From the NCBI GenBank assembly GCA_015832175.1, contig WJXW01000002.1, forward strand, positions 2,356,001 through 2,420,000: a stretch of 64,000 bases of DNA, written 5' to 3'. This document shows, in pieces, positions 21,184 through 31,800 of this stretch. Position numbers and translations under genes: made by a program. This stretch comes from Paraphaeosphaeria minitans (Eukaryota; Ascomycota; Dothideomycetes; Pleosporales; Didymosphaeriaceae). Each line of letters begins with the position of its first letter. The first letter of the stretch is position 1. The notes beneath the pieces were generated by a model, which saw nothing but the letters and a program-made list of their open reading frames with translations, did not search any database and had not been told where the DNA came from.

Positions 21184-24163
21184 ATGTCGTCGCTCCTAGA
21201 TGCCGCTTTGCGATCCGATGCTGCACACACGCCTGGCAGCGAACCCGCTGCTACTCCACGAGGGCAATTCCGCTCTTCCTCGGTGCGACCGCGCGCGCCC
21301 CCTTCTGAGAGCGTAGGCGCCCACAATGAATATGAAGGTTTCGCAGACGACGAGATCGTAGGAAGGGGAGCCGGGCGAAGGCCAAATGGACCCCGAACAG
21401 ATATACCTAAGGTGGTGGACGTGACTGGAGAGACGCTGTCGCAGCGGTTTCAGGAGTTTCTCGAGGGGTGAGGACGTCTTCAACGTTCGAAGAGACTTTG
21501 CTAATGCGCAATAGCTACACAGAAGACCCCACTTCCTCGGCATTGCCAGTTTCGAGCGTACCCGTGACGGACAAATACTACATTGCGCAGGTAAGAGGAA
21601 TGAAGCTATACAGCCTGTCTACCCTCTACGTCGACTATACACATCTGCAAGGACACGAAGACGGTGTTCTGGCAGCAGCTGTCGCGAGCGAGTACTACCG
21701 ATTCCTTCCATACATGACCCGTGCTCTGCACAACATCATCGCAAAGTATGAGCCTCAGTACTTCCGCGAACATCGTCAGCCCACAGCCGCGGGCACAGCT
21801 CCGCCTGGTTCGAGGGCTGAGGCTACGAGTCAAAACGAGAGCCTCAACGAAAAGACTGCGAACCAACAGACTGACAAAGTCTTCACCCTCGCCTTTTACA
21901 ACCTGCCCCTCATCTCGCGAATCCGTCAGCTACGAACGGAATCGATCGGTCGTCTGCTGTCAATTTCTGGCACGGCCACCCGCACATCAGAAGTTCGCCC
22001 TGAGCTTTCCATGGCTACCTTCATCTGCGAGGCTTGCAACACTGTAGTGCCGAATGTCGAGCAGACGTTCAAGTACACGGAACCGACGCAATGCCCCAAC
22101 ACCGTCTGTATGAATCGTGAAGGCTGGCGATTAGACATCAGACAGTCCACCTTTGTTGACTGGCAAAAAGTGCGCATTCAAGAGAACAGTTCGGAGATCC
22201 CCACTGGCAGCATGCCACGCACAATGGACGTCATCTTGCGAGGAGAAATGGTCGATCGTTCCAAGGCTGGAGAAAAGTGTATATTCACCGGAACTGCTAT
22301 TGTCATTCCAGACGTCAGCCAGTTCAGAGTTCCTGGCGTGAGGGCGCAAGCAACCCGGGACAACTCGGGCGCTGCCCGCGGAGCTGACGTTGGCGGGTCC
22401 GGCGTCAGTGGTTTGAAAGCTCTCGGTGTTCGCGATCTAACTTATCGCATGTCTTTCCTCGCCTGCATGGTGATTCCTGATATATCCACCCCGGGCCAAA
22501 AGTCAACTCATCATATGCAAGGTCAAGCAGGCAACATCCTAGCATCCCTCAACCAAGCGCAGGCAATGGAGTCCGATAAGAATGGCGAGGAAGCTCAAGC
22601 TGAGTACCTCGGTACACTCACTGCAAGCGAAATCCAGGATCTGAAGGACATGGTGCACAAGCCCAATATTTTCATGCGCTTAGTTGATTCCATCGCGCCC
22701 ACAGTGTACGGCCACCAAGTCATCAAGAAGGGTCTTCTCCTCCAGCTCATGAGCGGTGTGTCAAAACAGACTCCAGAAGGCATGGATCTTCGTGGCGATA
22801 TCAATATCTGTATCGTGGGTGACCCATCGACGTCCAAGTCGCAATTTCTCAAGTACATCTGCAGCTTTCTGCCACGAGCTGTGTACACATCCGGAAAGGC
22901 TTCTTCCGCTGCCGGTCTGACGGCTGCCGTGGTGAAGGATGAAGAGACGGGCGAGTTCACAATCGAGGCGGGAGCCCTCATGCTCGCAGATAACGGCATC
23001 TGTGCGATTGACGAGTTCGACAAGATGGATATAGCGGACCAAGTCGCCATTCACGAAGCTATGGAACAGCAAACCATCTCTATCGCGAAGGCAGGTATCC
23101 AAGCAACCCTAAATGCTCGCACGTCCATTCTTGCTGCTGCGAACCCTGTAGGCGGCCGTTACAACCGCAAGACGACGCTTCGAGCCAACGTTAACATGTC
23201 CGCACCCATCATGTCACGTTTCGATCTTTTCTTCGTGGTGCTCGACGAGTGCGACGAGGACGTAGACCGTCACTTGGCAGAGCACATTGTGGGGCTTCAC
23301 CAATTCCGTGACGAAGCGATCGAACCGGAATTCAGCACGGAGCAACTGCAGCGTTACATTCGTTTCGCACGCACGTTCCAACCTGTATTCACAGACGAGG
23401 CGAAGGAGACTCTGGTTGAGAAGTACAAAGAGCTCCGCGCCGACGATGCTCAAGGCGGCATCGGAAGGAACAGCTACCGCATCACCGTTCGTCAGTTGGA
23501 GAGTATGATTCGTTTATCGGAAGCTATTGCCAAAGCCAACTGTGTCGTCGACATCACATCCGATTTCGTCCGAGAAGCATACAATCTACTCCGGCAATCC
23601 ATCATCAGCGTCGAGAAGGACGACGTCGAGATGGAAGATGACGACGATGAAGCTATGCTTGCGGCTGCGGCTGCTGCCGAATCACAAGAGGCAGAGGTAG
23701 ATGAGGACATGGGCGCGGACGAGCAGCAAGACGGTGGGTCGACTGTTCGCGCTGCGGGTACACCTGCACCGCCTCGGGAAAAGACCAAGATCACGCATGA
23801 CAAGTACATCTCGATGCGTAATCTCTTCGTCAAGCGCATCAACGAGGACCAAGAAGCCACCGAGGACGGCGTCGAAGAAGAGGACTTGCTCATCTGGTAC
23901 CTCGAGCAGAAAGAATCCGAGCTGGAGACGCAAGAGGACCTGGAGAAGGAGAGGGATCTGGCCAAGAAGGTGCTCAAGAAGGTCTGCAGAGTAAGTCGCA
24001 TCGCGGACGTTGCTTGTTTTGTATCACTGCTGATGTACGATAGGAGCAATATCTCATGCCGATCCGCGGCGAGGGCCTGGCCGATGAACAGGGCCAGGCC
24101 GACGCTGCAGCCAAGGTCGTGTACGTGCTGCACCCCAACTGCCCCGTCGAAGATATTGTATAG
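21184..24163 (+). CDS. MCM6: DNA replication licensing factor MCM6
   Basis: A subunit of the MCM2-7 replicative helicase. Exons 21184-21467, 21515-23990 and 24044-24163 give 959 aa in frame. The N-terminal domain carries a zinc-ribbon-like region (CEACN ... QCPNTVC). The AAA+ motor has Walker A GDPSTSKSQFLKY, Walker B CAIDEFDKMD and arginine finger MSRFDLFFVV. The MCM6 branch is indicated by STLYVDYTHLQ, YYRFLPYM, AKYEPQYFREHR and the C-terminal winged-helix end LHPNCPVEDIV. Introns are 47 and 53 bp, with GTGAGG/ATAG and GTAAGT/ATAG. An acidic, Ala/Gln-rich linker (EDDDDEAMLAAAAAAESQEA) separates the AAA+ core from the C-terminal domain. It is transcribed in the same direction as the PP2A gene but 600 bp away, so independently promoted. 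Confidence 0.97.
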
Positions 24164-25259
24164 GTCATCATAACGATGGTATGATTTGCGTTCTCAGGGG
24201 CGATTGGAAAGGGGGAATTCATGTCACGGCGACGGGAGGCGTTGAGGCATCCTAGCATTTGCGCGTTTGAAATAATTTACCTAGGCAGCCTGGTGCACGC
24301 CATTGCTTGAGCGTGCGTGCATGCGAATGGACTTTCATCCGTGGCTCGACGAAGCTTGCGGCGAGCAGAGGAAGCTTTCACGGTTCGGGAGTCGAGCAGA
24401 TGTCCCGATAGTCTACCTTTGTCACAACGTGAATACAAGCGCTACATACAGTCTGTCCCTGAGCATTCTGCGGATGAGGGATTGTTTTTGTTACCTACTA
24501 CCTAGTTGGAGAGCCCTGGTGAGTGTTGTGCGACTTCGCATTCTTCGTGCCACGGCCCAATTGTGCTGACATTGGACGCACGAGAGCTCATGTGGCGAGG
24601 AGGTCCCTTCACTGCTGCTGCTATTGCTGTTGGCTGTCCGTCGGGAACAAGGTACAACGTGCGGCCTCCTTCGCAGATCAAGGGTGAGCGAGCGGCTCTC
24701 TCGGCGCACGAGGGGCACGGCACCGTCTTCACGGCTGCCTGCGAGCCGTACTGCGCCATGGCATGCACGGTCCGCACGGAGGAGTTGACGTGGAGCGCCG
24801 CATCGAACAGTTTCTTTCTTCGACGAAAATTCCATTTTCCTTTCCTTTGACTGGGTATCAAACAAACGCTCATCCTTCCGCCACCATGTGCCCACAGAAT
24901 TCGACCGGCAGCCTCCCGGTTGCCACGTCTCTCGGGCGAAACGGCATCCTCACTAGCATTCCCCTCTCACTCCCCCAAGTGCACGTCCCTGGGTATCGAC
25001 GCCAACCTCACTTAATTTCCGCCCACGTCTCATCCAGGGCGTCGCCGTTCCAGACGTGGTGCTCATCGGAGCTGCTGACTTTTCTTCCGGCACGGCTGTG
25101 GTGATGGTGGTTGTGGTGGAACACGAAGCTTTCCCCTCGCAAGAGGTATTCATCGCTCCTGTTTCCATGTGTCAGTTCGGCCGGGCATGCGTTTGCGTCG
25201 TGTACGCGGCTGGATGGGATGGATTGCGGGGTTGTCAAGGTAGCTCAGGCTTCTGGGGC
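24164..25259. other. Convergent spacer MCM6 / GCN3
   Basis: About 1.1 kb between converging genes. The open frames at 24491-24895, 24506-24850 and 24763-25104 overlap in conflicting frames and strands and show no protein family. No repeat or RNA gene was seen. Confidence 0.55.
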
Positions 25260-26363
25260 TCAGAACCAAATCTTGATGAGCTCCTCGGACACAGCCGAGG
25301 GCGTCAGCACGCCGGACTCGGTGATGATGCCTGAGATGAGGTCGGGTGGCTGTCGGCGCCGTTAGCTTGAACAAGGGAGAAATGGGTGGGGTTACACTAC
25401 AGTGAAGTCAACAGCATCGTCGGCATTGACGCCAGAGCGCTTTTCGTTGGTACCGTGCATGCCGAAGAAGCCGTTGTCGTCCGAGGGCTTCGAGGCGTTG
25501 GCTTTGGTGTCGTCGGCGACGCGGAACTGGAGGACCTTCTGCTCGATGGGAAGATCGAACTGGCTGAGGGGGTACAGCCTGACGAACTTGTGGCTCTCGG
25601 TGACGACGTAGAAAGGCTTTCCCTTGCTCTTGGCCAGCAGGCCCATCTGGTAGGTTCCCAGGCGGGAGATGATGCCGCCGTTCTCAACGACGCCTTCTGC
25701 ACCGACGATGACCATGTCGACTTCGCCCAGCGAGTACGCTACGGCGGAATCGGGCACGGTGGCGACGGGGACGTTGTGGGCGCGCAGATCTGCGACAATG
25801 TGGTCGCCCTCGCTGGCATCCGACGACTCTGGGCCCGACAGCACGTAGATGACTCTGAAGCGCATGGTGCTGGACTCGGCAGCGCGTCGCAACAGCGCGC
25901 CAACCACCCTCGAGCCGCCGTTGGTGAGCACCGTCGCGCCGTCGCGGATGAAGTGCTTGCCAAAGCTGGCAATCTTCTCCCTGCTCTGCTTGGCGCGCTC
26001 GACGAACAAGCGCCCGTTGGAGAGCAAGTGGTTCCTGATGGCCCTGAAGTCGTCGCCCGGGCCCAGGTTCAGCGCGGCTGGCCTGTTCAGGGTGGTGATG
26101 AGGTACCGCTGGAAGAGATCGGTGCCGGCGGAGAGGGAGATGGGGTTCGCAATCTCGGCCTTGAGGACAGCCGTGTGATGTTCGAGGAGGGCGAGCGTCT
26201 CGGCGACGGTGGACACGGACGAGTGTGCTATGGCTTCGACGAGTGCCTCGATGGCGGCCACGGGCATGGTGAGCTCCGAGTCGCCTGCGAGGATGGAGCG
26301 GTACGTCGAGACAACGTCGAAGTCGGGGAGCGGCTTCTCCGCCGCGGGCGTGTGGACGCTCAT
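25260..26363 (-). CDS. GCN3: Translation initiation factor eIF2B subunit alpha
   Basis: A regulatory subunit of the eIF2B guanine-nucleotide exchange factor; it senses phosphorylated eIF2 and is needed for general amino-acid control. Minus-strand exons are 26363-25401 and 25349-25260, giving 350 aa in frame. The 51-bp intron GTAGTG...ACAG joins VDFT to PPDLISGIITESGVLTPSAV, and the protein ends EELIKIWF as the family does. Recognisable blocks are TLNRPAALNLGPGDDFRAIR, ATVLTNGGSRVVGALLRRAA, RFRVIYVLSGPESSDA, DMVIVGAEGVVENGGIISRLGTYQM and PFYVVTESHKFVRLYPLSQ. The antisense strand is also open over nearly the whole gene, an effect of GC-rich codon choice. It diverges from the aldehyde dehydrogenase gene. 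Confidence 0.96.
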
Positions 26364-26974
26364 TGTGGGAACCTTTGGGGAGGAGGGGGAGGTGAAGTGG
26401 CGGTATCAGCGTGAAGATACAGACTGCGCTTTAGATATCTATGCGGCTTGTTCTGTTCTTCTTGCGCCGGCAGGGTGAACTTTTGACCTGGGCTGAGTCA
26501 TTGCCAAGCTTTGGCGGGGTCCTCGACCGTCTACGCGGGGCACCCTCACCCTCGTTCACAGGTGCATAGATACTTCATACACTGTACAGTACATCTGCAT
26601 GCGCTTATACGTTATACTTCTTAGCAAGCTATAGTCTAGATAGTTCTTCATTCACACTCCTCGCCAGCTCTTGGCTACTTTCAACGCCCACATCGCTCTT
26701 GGAAGCACCGCCACTCTCCTTCTTTCACCACTGAGTTGGAACAATTGGAGAGCAACACGGTTTCACCAGTCTATTGCCATTCTACCATCCAAACATAATT
26801 CATCCATCAAATCCCAACTGTGGACTGATAAACGCTCTCCCACGGCCCTGAGACGGACTAGCCCGTGTAGACCCGCTAAGACGCCTAAGCCCATCGGCCA
26901 TCTCCGCGCCTTCTATCTGCCTTACTTCCATGCTGTCGTAACAATTGTTCATTGAACTTTTCTCCGTACGCAAC
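26364..26974. other. Divergent promoter region GCN3 (-) / aldehyde dehydrogenase (+)
   Basis: About 610 bp between two start codons pointing apart. An open stretch at 26671-26955 has no family resemblance and is probably leader sequence of the + gene. No regulatory motif can be assigned with confidence. Confidence 0.5.
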
Positions 26975-28628
26975 ATGGCTGTCGAAACTTACAAGATGTG
27001 GGTAGGAGGCCGAGAAGCCGAAGGTCAAGCGGAGCAGTCAGTCAGCCTACCCCTCCAGAAAGTGTCTTCCATACCAAACCACATACAGGCTATCGGTCGA
27101 GGATCCGTCCACCGGCGACATATTTGCAAAATGCCACGCGGCTTCTGCCCAGGACGCCGACTCGGCAGTCCGAAATGCACATGCCACTTTCAAGTCAGGC
27201 GTCTGGTCAAAAGCACCCCGCCATGTCCGCGCAGACATCCTGGAGCGCGCTGCAGATCTTCTGGCCCAGAACATATCCCGGCTCATCGAGCTGGAAGTTC
27301 GACAGAGTGGACGTGCCATCCGAGAAATGAAAGCCCAGGTGCCGACTTTGACCAAATGGTTCAAGTACTATGCCAGCTTGATACGTGTCGAGGAGCGAAG
27401 TGTGATGCCTACCATGGGGAAGCTCCATAATTGGGTTGACCGCGTGCCGTTGGGAGTCGTTGCCCAGATTACCCCGTTCAATCATCCATTGCTCATCGCG
27501 GTGAAGAAGATTGCACCTGCCTTAGCCGCAGGTAACTGTGTCATCCTTAAGCCCAGCGAACTCACTCCTCTGACAAGCATTGAGCTGGGCAAGTTGCTAA
27601 AGGAGGCGGGTCTTCCTGATGGCGTCTTCACAGTCCTTCCCGGAGACGGAGCCACGACTGGAAAAGCACTTGTCTCACATCCCCTCGTGAAGAAAGTCGA
27701 CGTAACAGGCGGCACTCCTGCAGGCCGTGCTATCGGCGCCATAGCTGGCGCCAATCTAGCGCACTTCACGGCTGAGCTGGGCGGCAAAGCACCTCTGATC
27801 GTCTTCGACGATGCCAACATTGATGCCACCGTCAACGGGATTGCCTTCGGGAGCTTCATCGCGAGCGGCCAGACCTGTGTCGCAGCCACCCGCATCATCG
27901 TCCACAAGAACATCACCAACAAAATCCTCGGAAAGCTTCGCAAGAAGGCTGAGAGCATCGAGCGTCGCATGGGCAGCCCTTCAAACCCAGAATCCATGAT
28001 GGGTCCGCTCATCTCAGCCAAGCAACTCGGAAACGTGTGCTCGCTCGTCGACGATGCGCTGGAATCCGGCGTATGGGTGTACGCGGGTGGCAAGCGCATG
28101 ATCGATACTTCTCCTCTCGATGGCACCGACTTCTCCAAAGGATACTACTATCCGCCGACCATTCTTGCCGACAGCCCAGACCACAAGATCGTGGATACGC
28201 GAATCTGGAAAGAAGAGGCCTTTGGCCCGGTCATAGTGGTGGTGGAGTTCGACACGGAAGAGGAAGCGCTCAAGCTGGCCAACGACAGCGAATTCGGCTT
28301 GGGCGCCGCGATATGGACGCAGGATCTGGCTCAGGCGTATCGCGTCTCCGAGGCAATTGAAGCGGGCATCTGTTGGGTGAACACGCACCACCGGAATGAT
28401 CCGAGCAGTCCGTGGGGCGGGATCAAGAGCTCGGGTGTAGGGAGTGAGAATGGGGTTGGTAAGTTACAGCCATTGACTGCATGGGAGCACGTCGCTAATA
28501 GTGAGACAGACGCCTATCACGCGTATACAACGACGAAGAGTACCATCATCAACTACGCCACAGCAGAGGAAAGCATCGCAAACGATGACTGGTTCCGTGA
28601 GGGCACGGGAGAGGTTAGATACGGGTGA
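26975..28628 (+). CDS. NAD(P)-dependent aldehyde dehydrogenase (ALDH superfamily)
   Basis: Oxidises an aldehyde to the acid. Exons 26975-27036, 27089-28458 and 28510-28628 give 516 aa in frame. The first intron (GTCAGT...ACAG, 52 bp) joins AEQ to LSVEDPSTGDIFAKCHAA, so the N-terminal third is spliced rather than frameshifted. Key motifs are PLGVVAQITPFNHPLLIAVKK with NCVILKPSELTP (cofactor and substrate cleft), FTAELGGKAP with the general-base Glu, SGQTCVAATR with the nucleophilic Cys, and EEAFGPVIVVVEF. The C-terminus GVGSENGVDAYHAYTTTKS is formed across a 51-bp stop-free intron (28459-28509). The substrate is not readable from sequence. Betaine-aldehyde-type or aromatic-aldehyde-type enzymes share this layout, and I make no firm choice. 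Confidence 0.95.
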
Positions 28629-28870
28629 CCTCATCGCAATAGCCTCGCGCAATAAAAGACGATCGTTGGTCGTTAAGAACCCATGCACAACGCAATACTA
28701 TTCACACACTAACTAACATCAACGGTCAAGGTACACACAAAACACAACACAGGAAACACCCCCGCCACGCACATCTCCATCGTCGCTGCCTCCCAAATCC
28801 AGAACATCGACAGCAACCATCCAAATGAACAGCACTACCAACCCATCCAATCCCGCCATGCCCAACCCCT

Positions 28871-31800
28871 CTAGTCAGAATCGCCATACCCCCCCAGCAT
28901 CTTATCCAAATAATCCTTCTGCGCAGCCTTGTCCCTCGGCGCCCTCCTCACCGTCCCCTCGCCGGCCTCCTTCGTCAAGAAATTCTTCAGCCCAGTGCCC
29001 ATCCGGCCCGGCGTCCGCACCGGCTCCTCATCTTCATCTTCATCAACGTCCCCCTTAGCAGGCGTCTGCGCCTTGAATTTCACTCCAGGGTACTCCTTCT
29101 CCTCGGGCGCAACGTAGTCGTCCTCGAGCCTGGGGTCGTCCTCGTTATCGTCGATGTCGTCGATGGCGTCCCAGCCCTCGGTGAACAAGTCGGTCAGCTC
29201 TTCCACCTCCTCTGGTGCCATGTCTGCCGTCCTTTCCTCGCCTTCCGGGGTATCGACGTCCATGCCATCGCCACCGTCGTCGTTGGCGGGTGCAGCGGTC
29301 GGTTCTTCTTCTTCCGACCACCCTACCGTCAAGGCCCGACCCTGATTCGCGGAATTCGTGTGCATGTGCGGTCGGGAAGGGTATGAGTTGGGTTCAGGGG
29401 CCCGCGTTGTATGTTGTTGGCTGAATGGGTTCCGTGCACGACTAGCGGAGGGCTGCTGGGGCTGTTTGAAGGGGTTGATGAAAGGTGCGCGATTCTGGCT
29501 CTGTCCGAATGGATTGACGACAGGTGCATGATTTGGACTCTGTAAGAATGGGTTGACGGGAGGTGCATTCATCTGGCTCTGTTTGAAGGGGTTGATGAAA
29601 GGTGCCTGATTCTGACTCTGTCCAAATGGATTGACGGCAGGTGCATTCATCTGGCCCTGTCCAAAAGGATTTTGCGCAGGCAAGTCCACCTCCATGTGCC
29701 CGTCGTTACCAGCCTGCGACCCCGGCCCGGTCATCGTATCCATGGAGCCTCTTCTCCCGGCGCCCTTCTCCGCGCCCCTGTGCGGACGTTGGATCTCATC
29801 CTCCTCCCGGTACGGAACGAACGCACCCCGTCTTTCTCGACTGCGGGCGCTCGGGTCCGCGTGGGTCTGGTTGGGATTGGAATCTCGTCCGGATGGCCTG
29901 GTTGCGTGTTTGATCCTCTCCGACGATTGGCCGCCCCAACTCGGCTTTCTGCCACTACCAGCAAACCTACTCCCTGTGGAACTCGGCTGGACGGGAGACT
30001 CCCCGCCCACGTCTGGTTTAGGCGAGTCCTGGACGGCGGTCTCCCTCTGCTGCTCGAAGCCTCCAAACGGCTCGCGAGCCGAGTCGTCCTTCACGGGGCC
30101 GGTGTTTGCGAAGCCCGGAAATGCCGACGACGCAGGTTGCCGCGGTTCCCAGACGGGCGAGGTTGGGCCCAAAGGTTCTGCAGCAAGTGGCGATTGCAAG
30201 GGCGAGAAGCCGCCCAGCTCGTCCTCGACGGCACCTGCGCCGGGGCGTTCATGCATGCCGGGCTCGAAGTGCCCCTGTAAGGCTTCGTCGTCGCTTTCGC
30301 CCGGCTGGTATGGTTGGTAGCCTTGGTACTTGTTCGTCTTGTTGTCCGTGCCGATGAATGTCATCGGGTCGTCGTCGGAGTCCAAGTCGTTGGCATTCAG
30401 AGAAAGTGGGCCCCGATTGCTGGGCTCATTGTACAAGGAGTCATCATCCATGAGTTCGCGCGGAGAACGTGGGGCCCGATTGCTGGGCTCATTGTACAAG
30501 GAGTCGTCGTCGATGGACTCGCGTGGAGAAGTTGGGCTCAGCAGGTCAGCAGGGCCATGAATCGGGGGTGCGCTGGTGGTATGCTGGTCCTGGGCGGCAG
30601 CAGGGGCGGAAGTTTCCTGGCCCCGAGAAGAGCGAACTGGCCCCTTATTGTTTGGCGGCTCCGTAACGGTGCTGGCTGGGGCGACTGCCAGAGAGGGAGC
30701 TACGGTTTGGGGTGCGTCGATGGCGGTGGTTGCCTGGCCTAGACGAGAGGATCGGTCCAGTGCTCGACTGCCTGGCTGCTCTGTGTCGGTACTCGCCGAG
30801 GGCGCTCCGAACGAGGGCGCCGAGCTTCGGTTTTTGAAGATTTCAATTCTAGCGTTGCTGGTATTTGCAAAGTTCCAGCCCGTCGTTTTGAGCTTGTCGG
30901 ATGCAGGTCCAGCCGCGGGTAGTGCACCGGCGGCCTGCAATTCGGGGGGAAGGGTAAACTTGAAGGCCCCCGACTGATTGAAGTCTTGTGTCTGGCTGCC
31001 TAGGTTAGAGCGAGTTGGGGATTGGGCTTGACCAGTCGTCGTGAGGCCAGCTTGCGGCTGCTGGGGCAATACAGGTCCGGGGGCCTGCAACGGGTTTAGA
31101 TGAGCAAACCCGAACGTCCCTGACTGATCGATCGCGGACAGATGTGCTGCCGGATCGAACTTGATTGGGAGTTTATACTGACCCGTCGTCGCGGCCCCAT
31201 CTTGCGGCTGCTGGAAAGGTTGCTGAATTGCGGTCGGTGCTGCCTGCGTACCCGGCAACCCTTTACTTCTCATCGATTCAAAGATGCCTCCGGTCGAGGA
31301 AGACGTAAACGCCGCAGTCTGATTCGAAAAAAGGTCGGGGTTAGGCGGTCGGCGCTGCGGCGGTGGTTTCTTTCCTGCTGCGGGTTGCTCCTTCACGTTC
31401 CAACTCCTCTTTGTTGGCCGGTCGTCCTTCACACGGGGAGTTAGAAAGTTATGCAAAGAGACGCGGGTCATACTTACTTTGATGCGCCCCTCGTCTTCGG
31501 ATCCTGATCCTGATCCTGATTCTGATTCTGATCTTTCTTCTTTTTGCTTCGGTGCAGGCGGTTTTGACGCACCGCTCACACCTAGGCTCTCCTGCTTGAC
31601 TTGCCTCTCTGGGGGCTTCGTTGTGGTCGATCGCTGACTACCCGTTGTTGGTGGCGGCCAGTTTTCCCTTGTCGGTGACTGCTGGCTCGGCCTTCCCTTT
31701 GGAGCTCCCCTAGCTGCCGCTATCAAACGGGTCCCTTTCGTGGTTTCAGGAGCAAGTTTCACAGATGCGTCGCTCAAACTTTGAGGACCAGTGAATCCTG

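Noticed and set aside
25386..26414. A 342-codon + strand open frame opposite GCN3
   Set aside because: Antisense shadow of a GC-rich coding exon. The minus strand encodes an unmistakable eIF2B alpha, and the + frame has an Asp/Gly/Leu composition typical of such shadows.
26975..27330. Apparent frame disruption in the aldehyde dehydrogenase N-terminus
   Set aside because: Explained by a 52-bp intron at 27037-27088; the joined exon gives a full-length enzyme.
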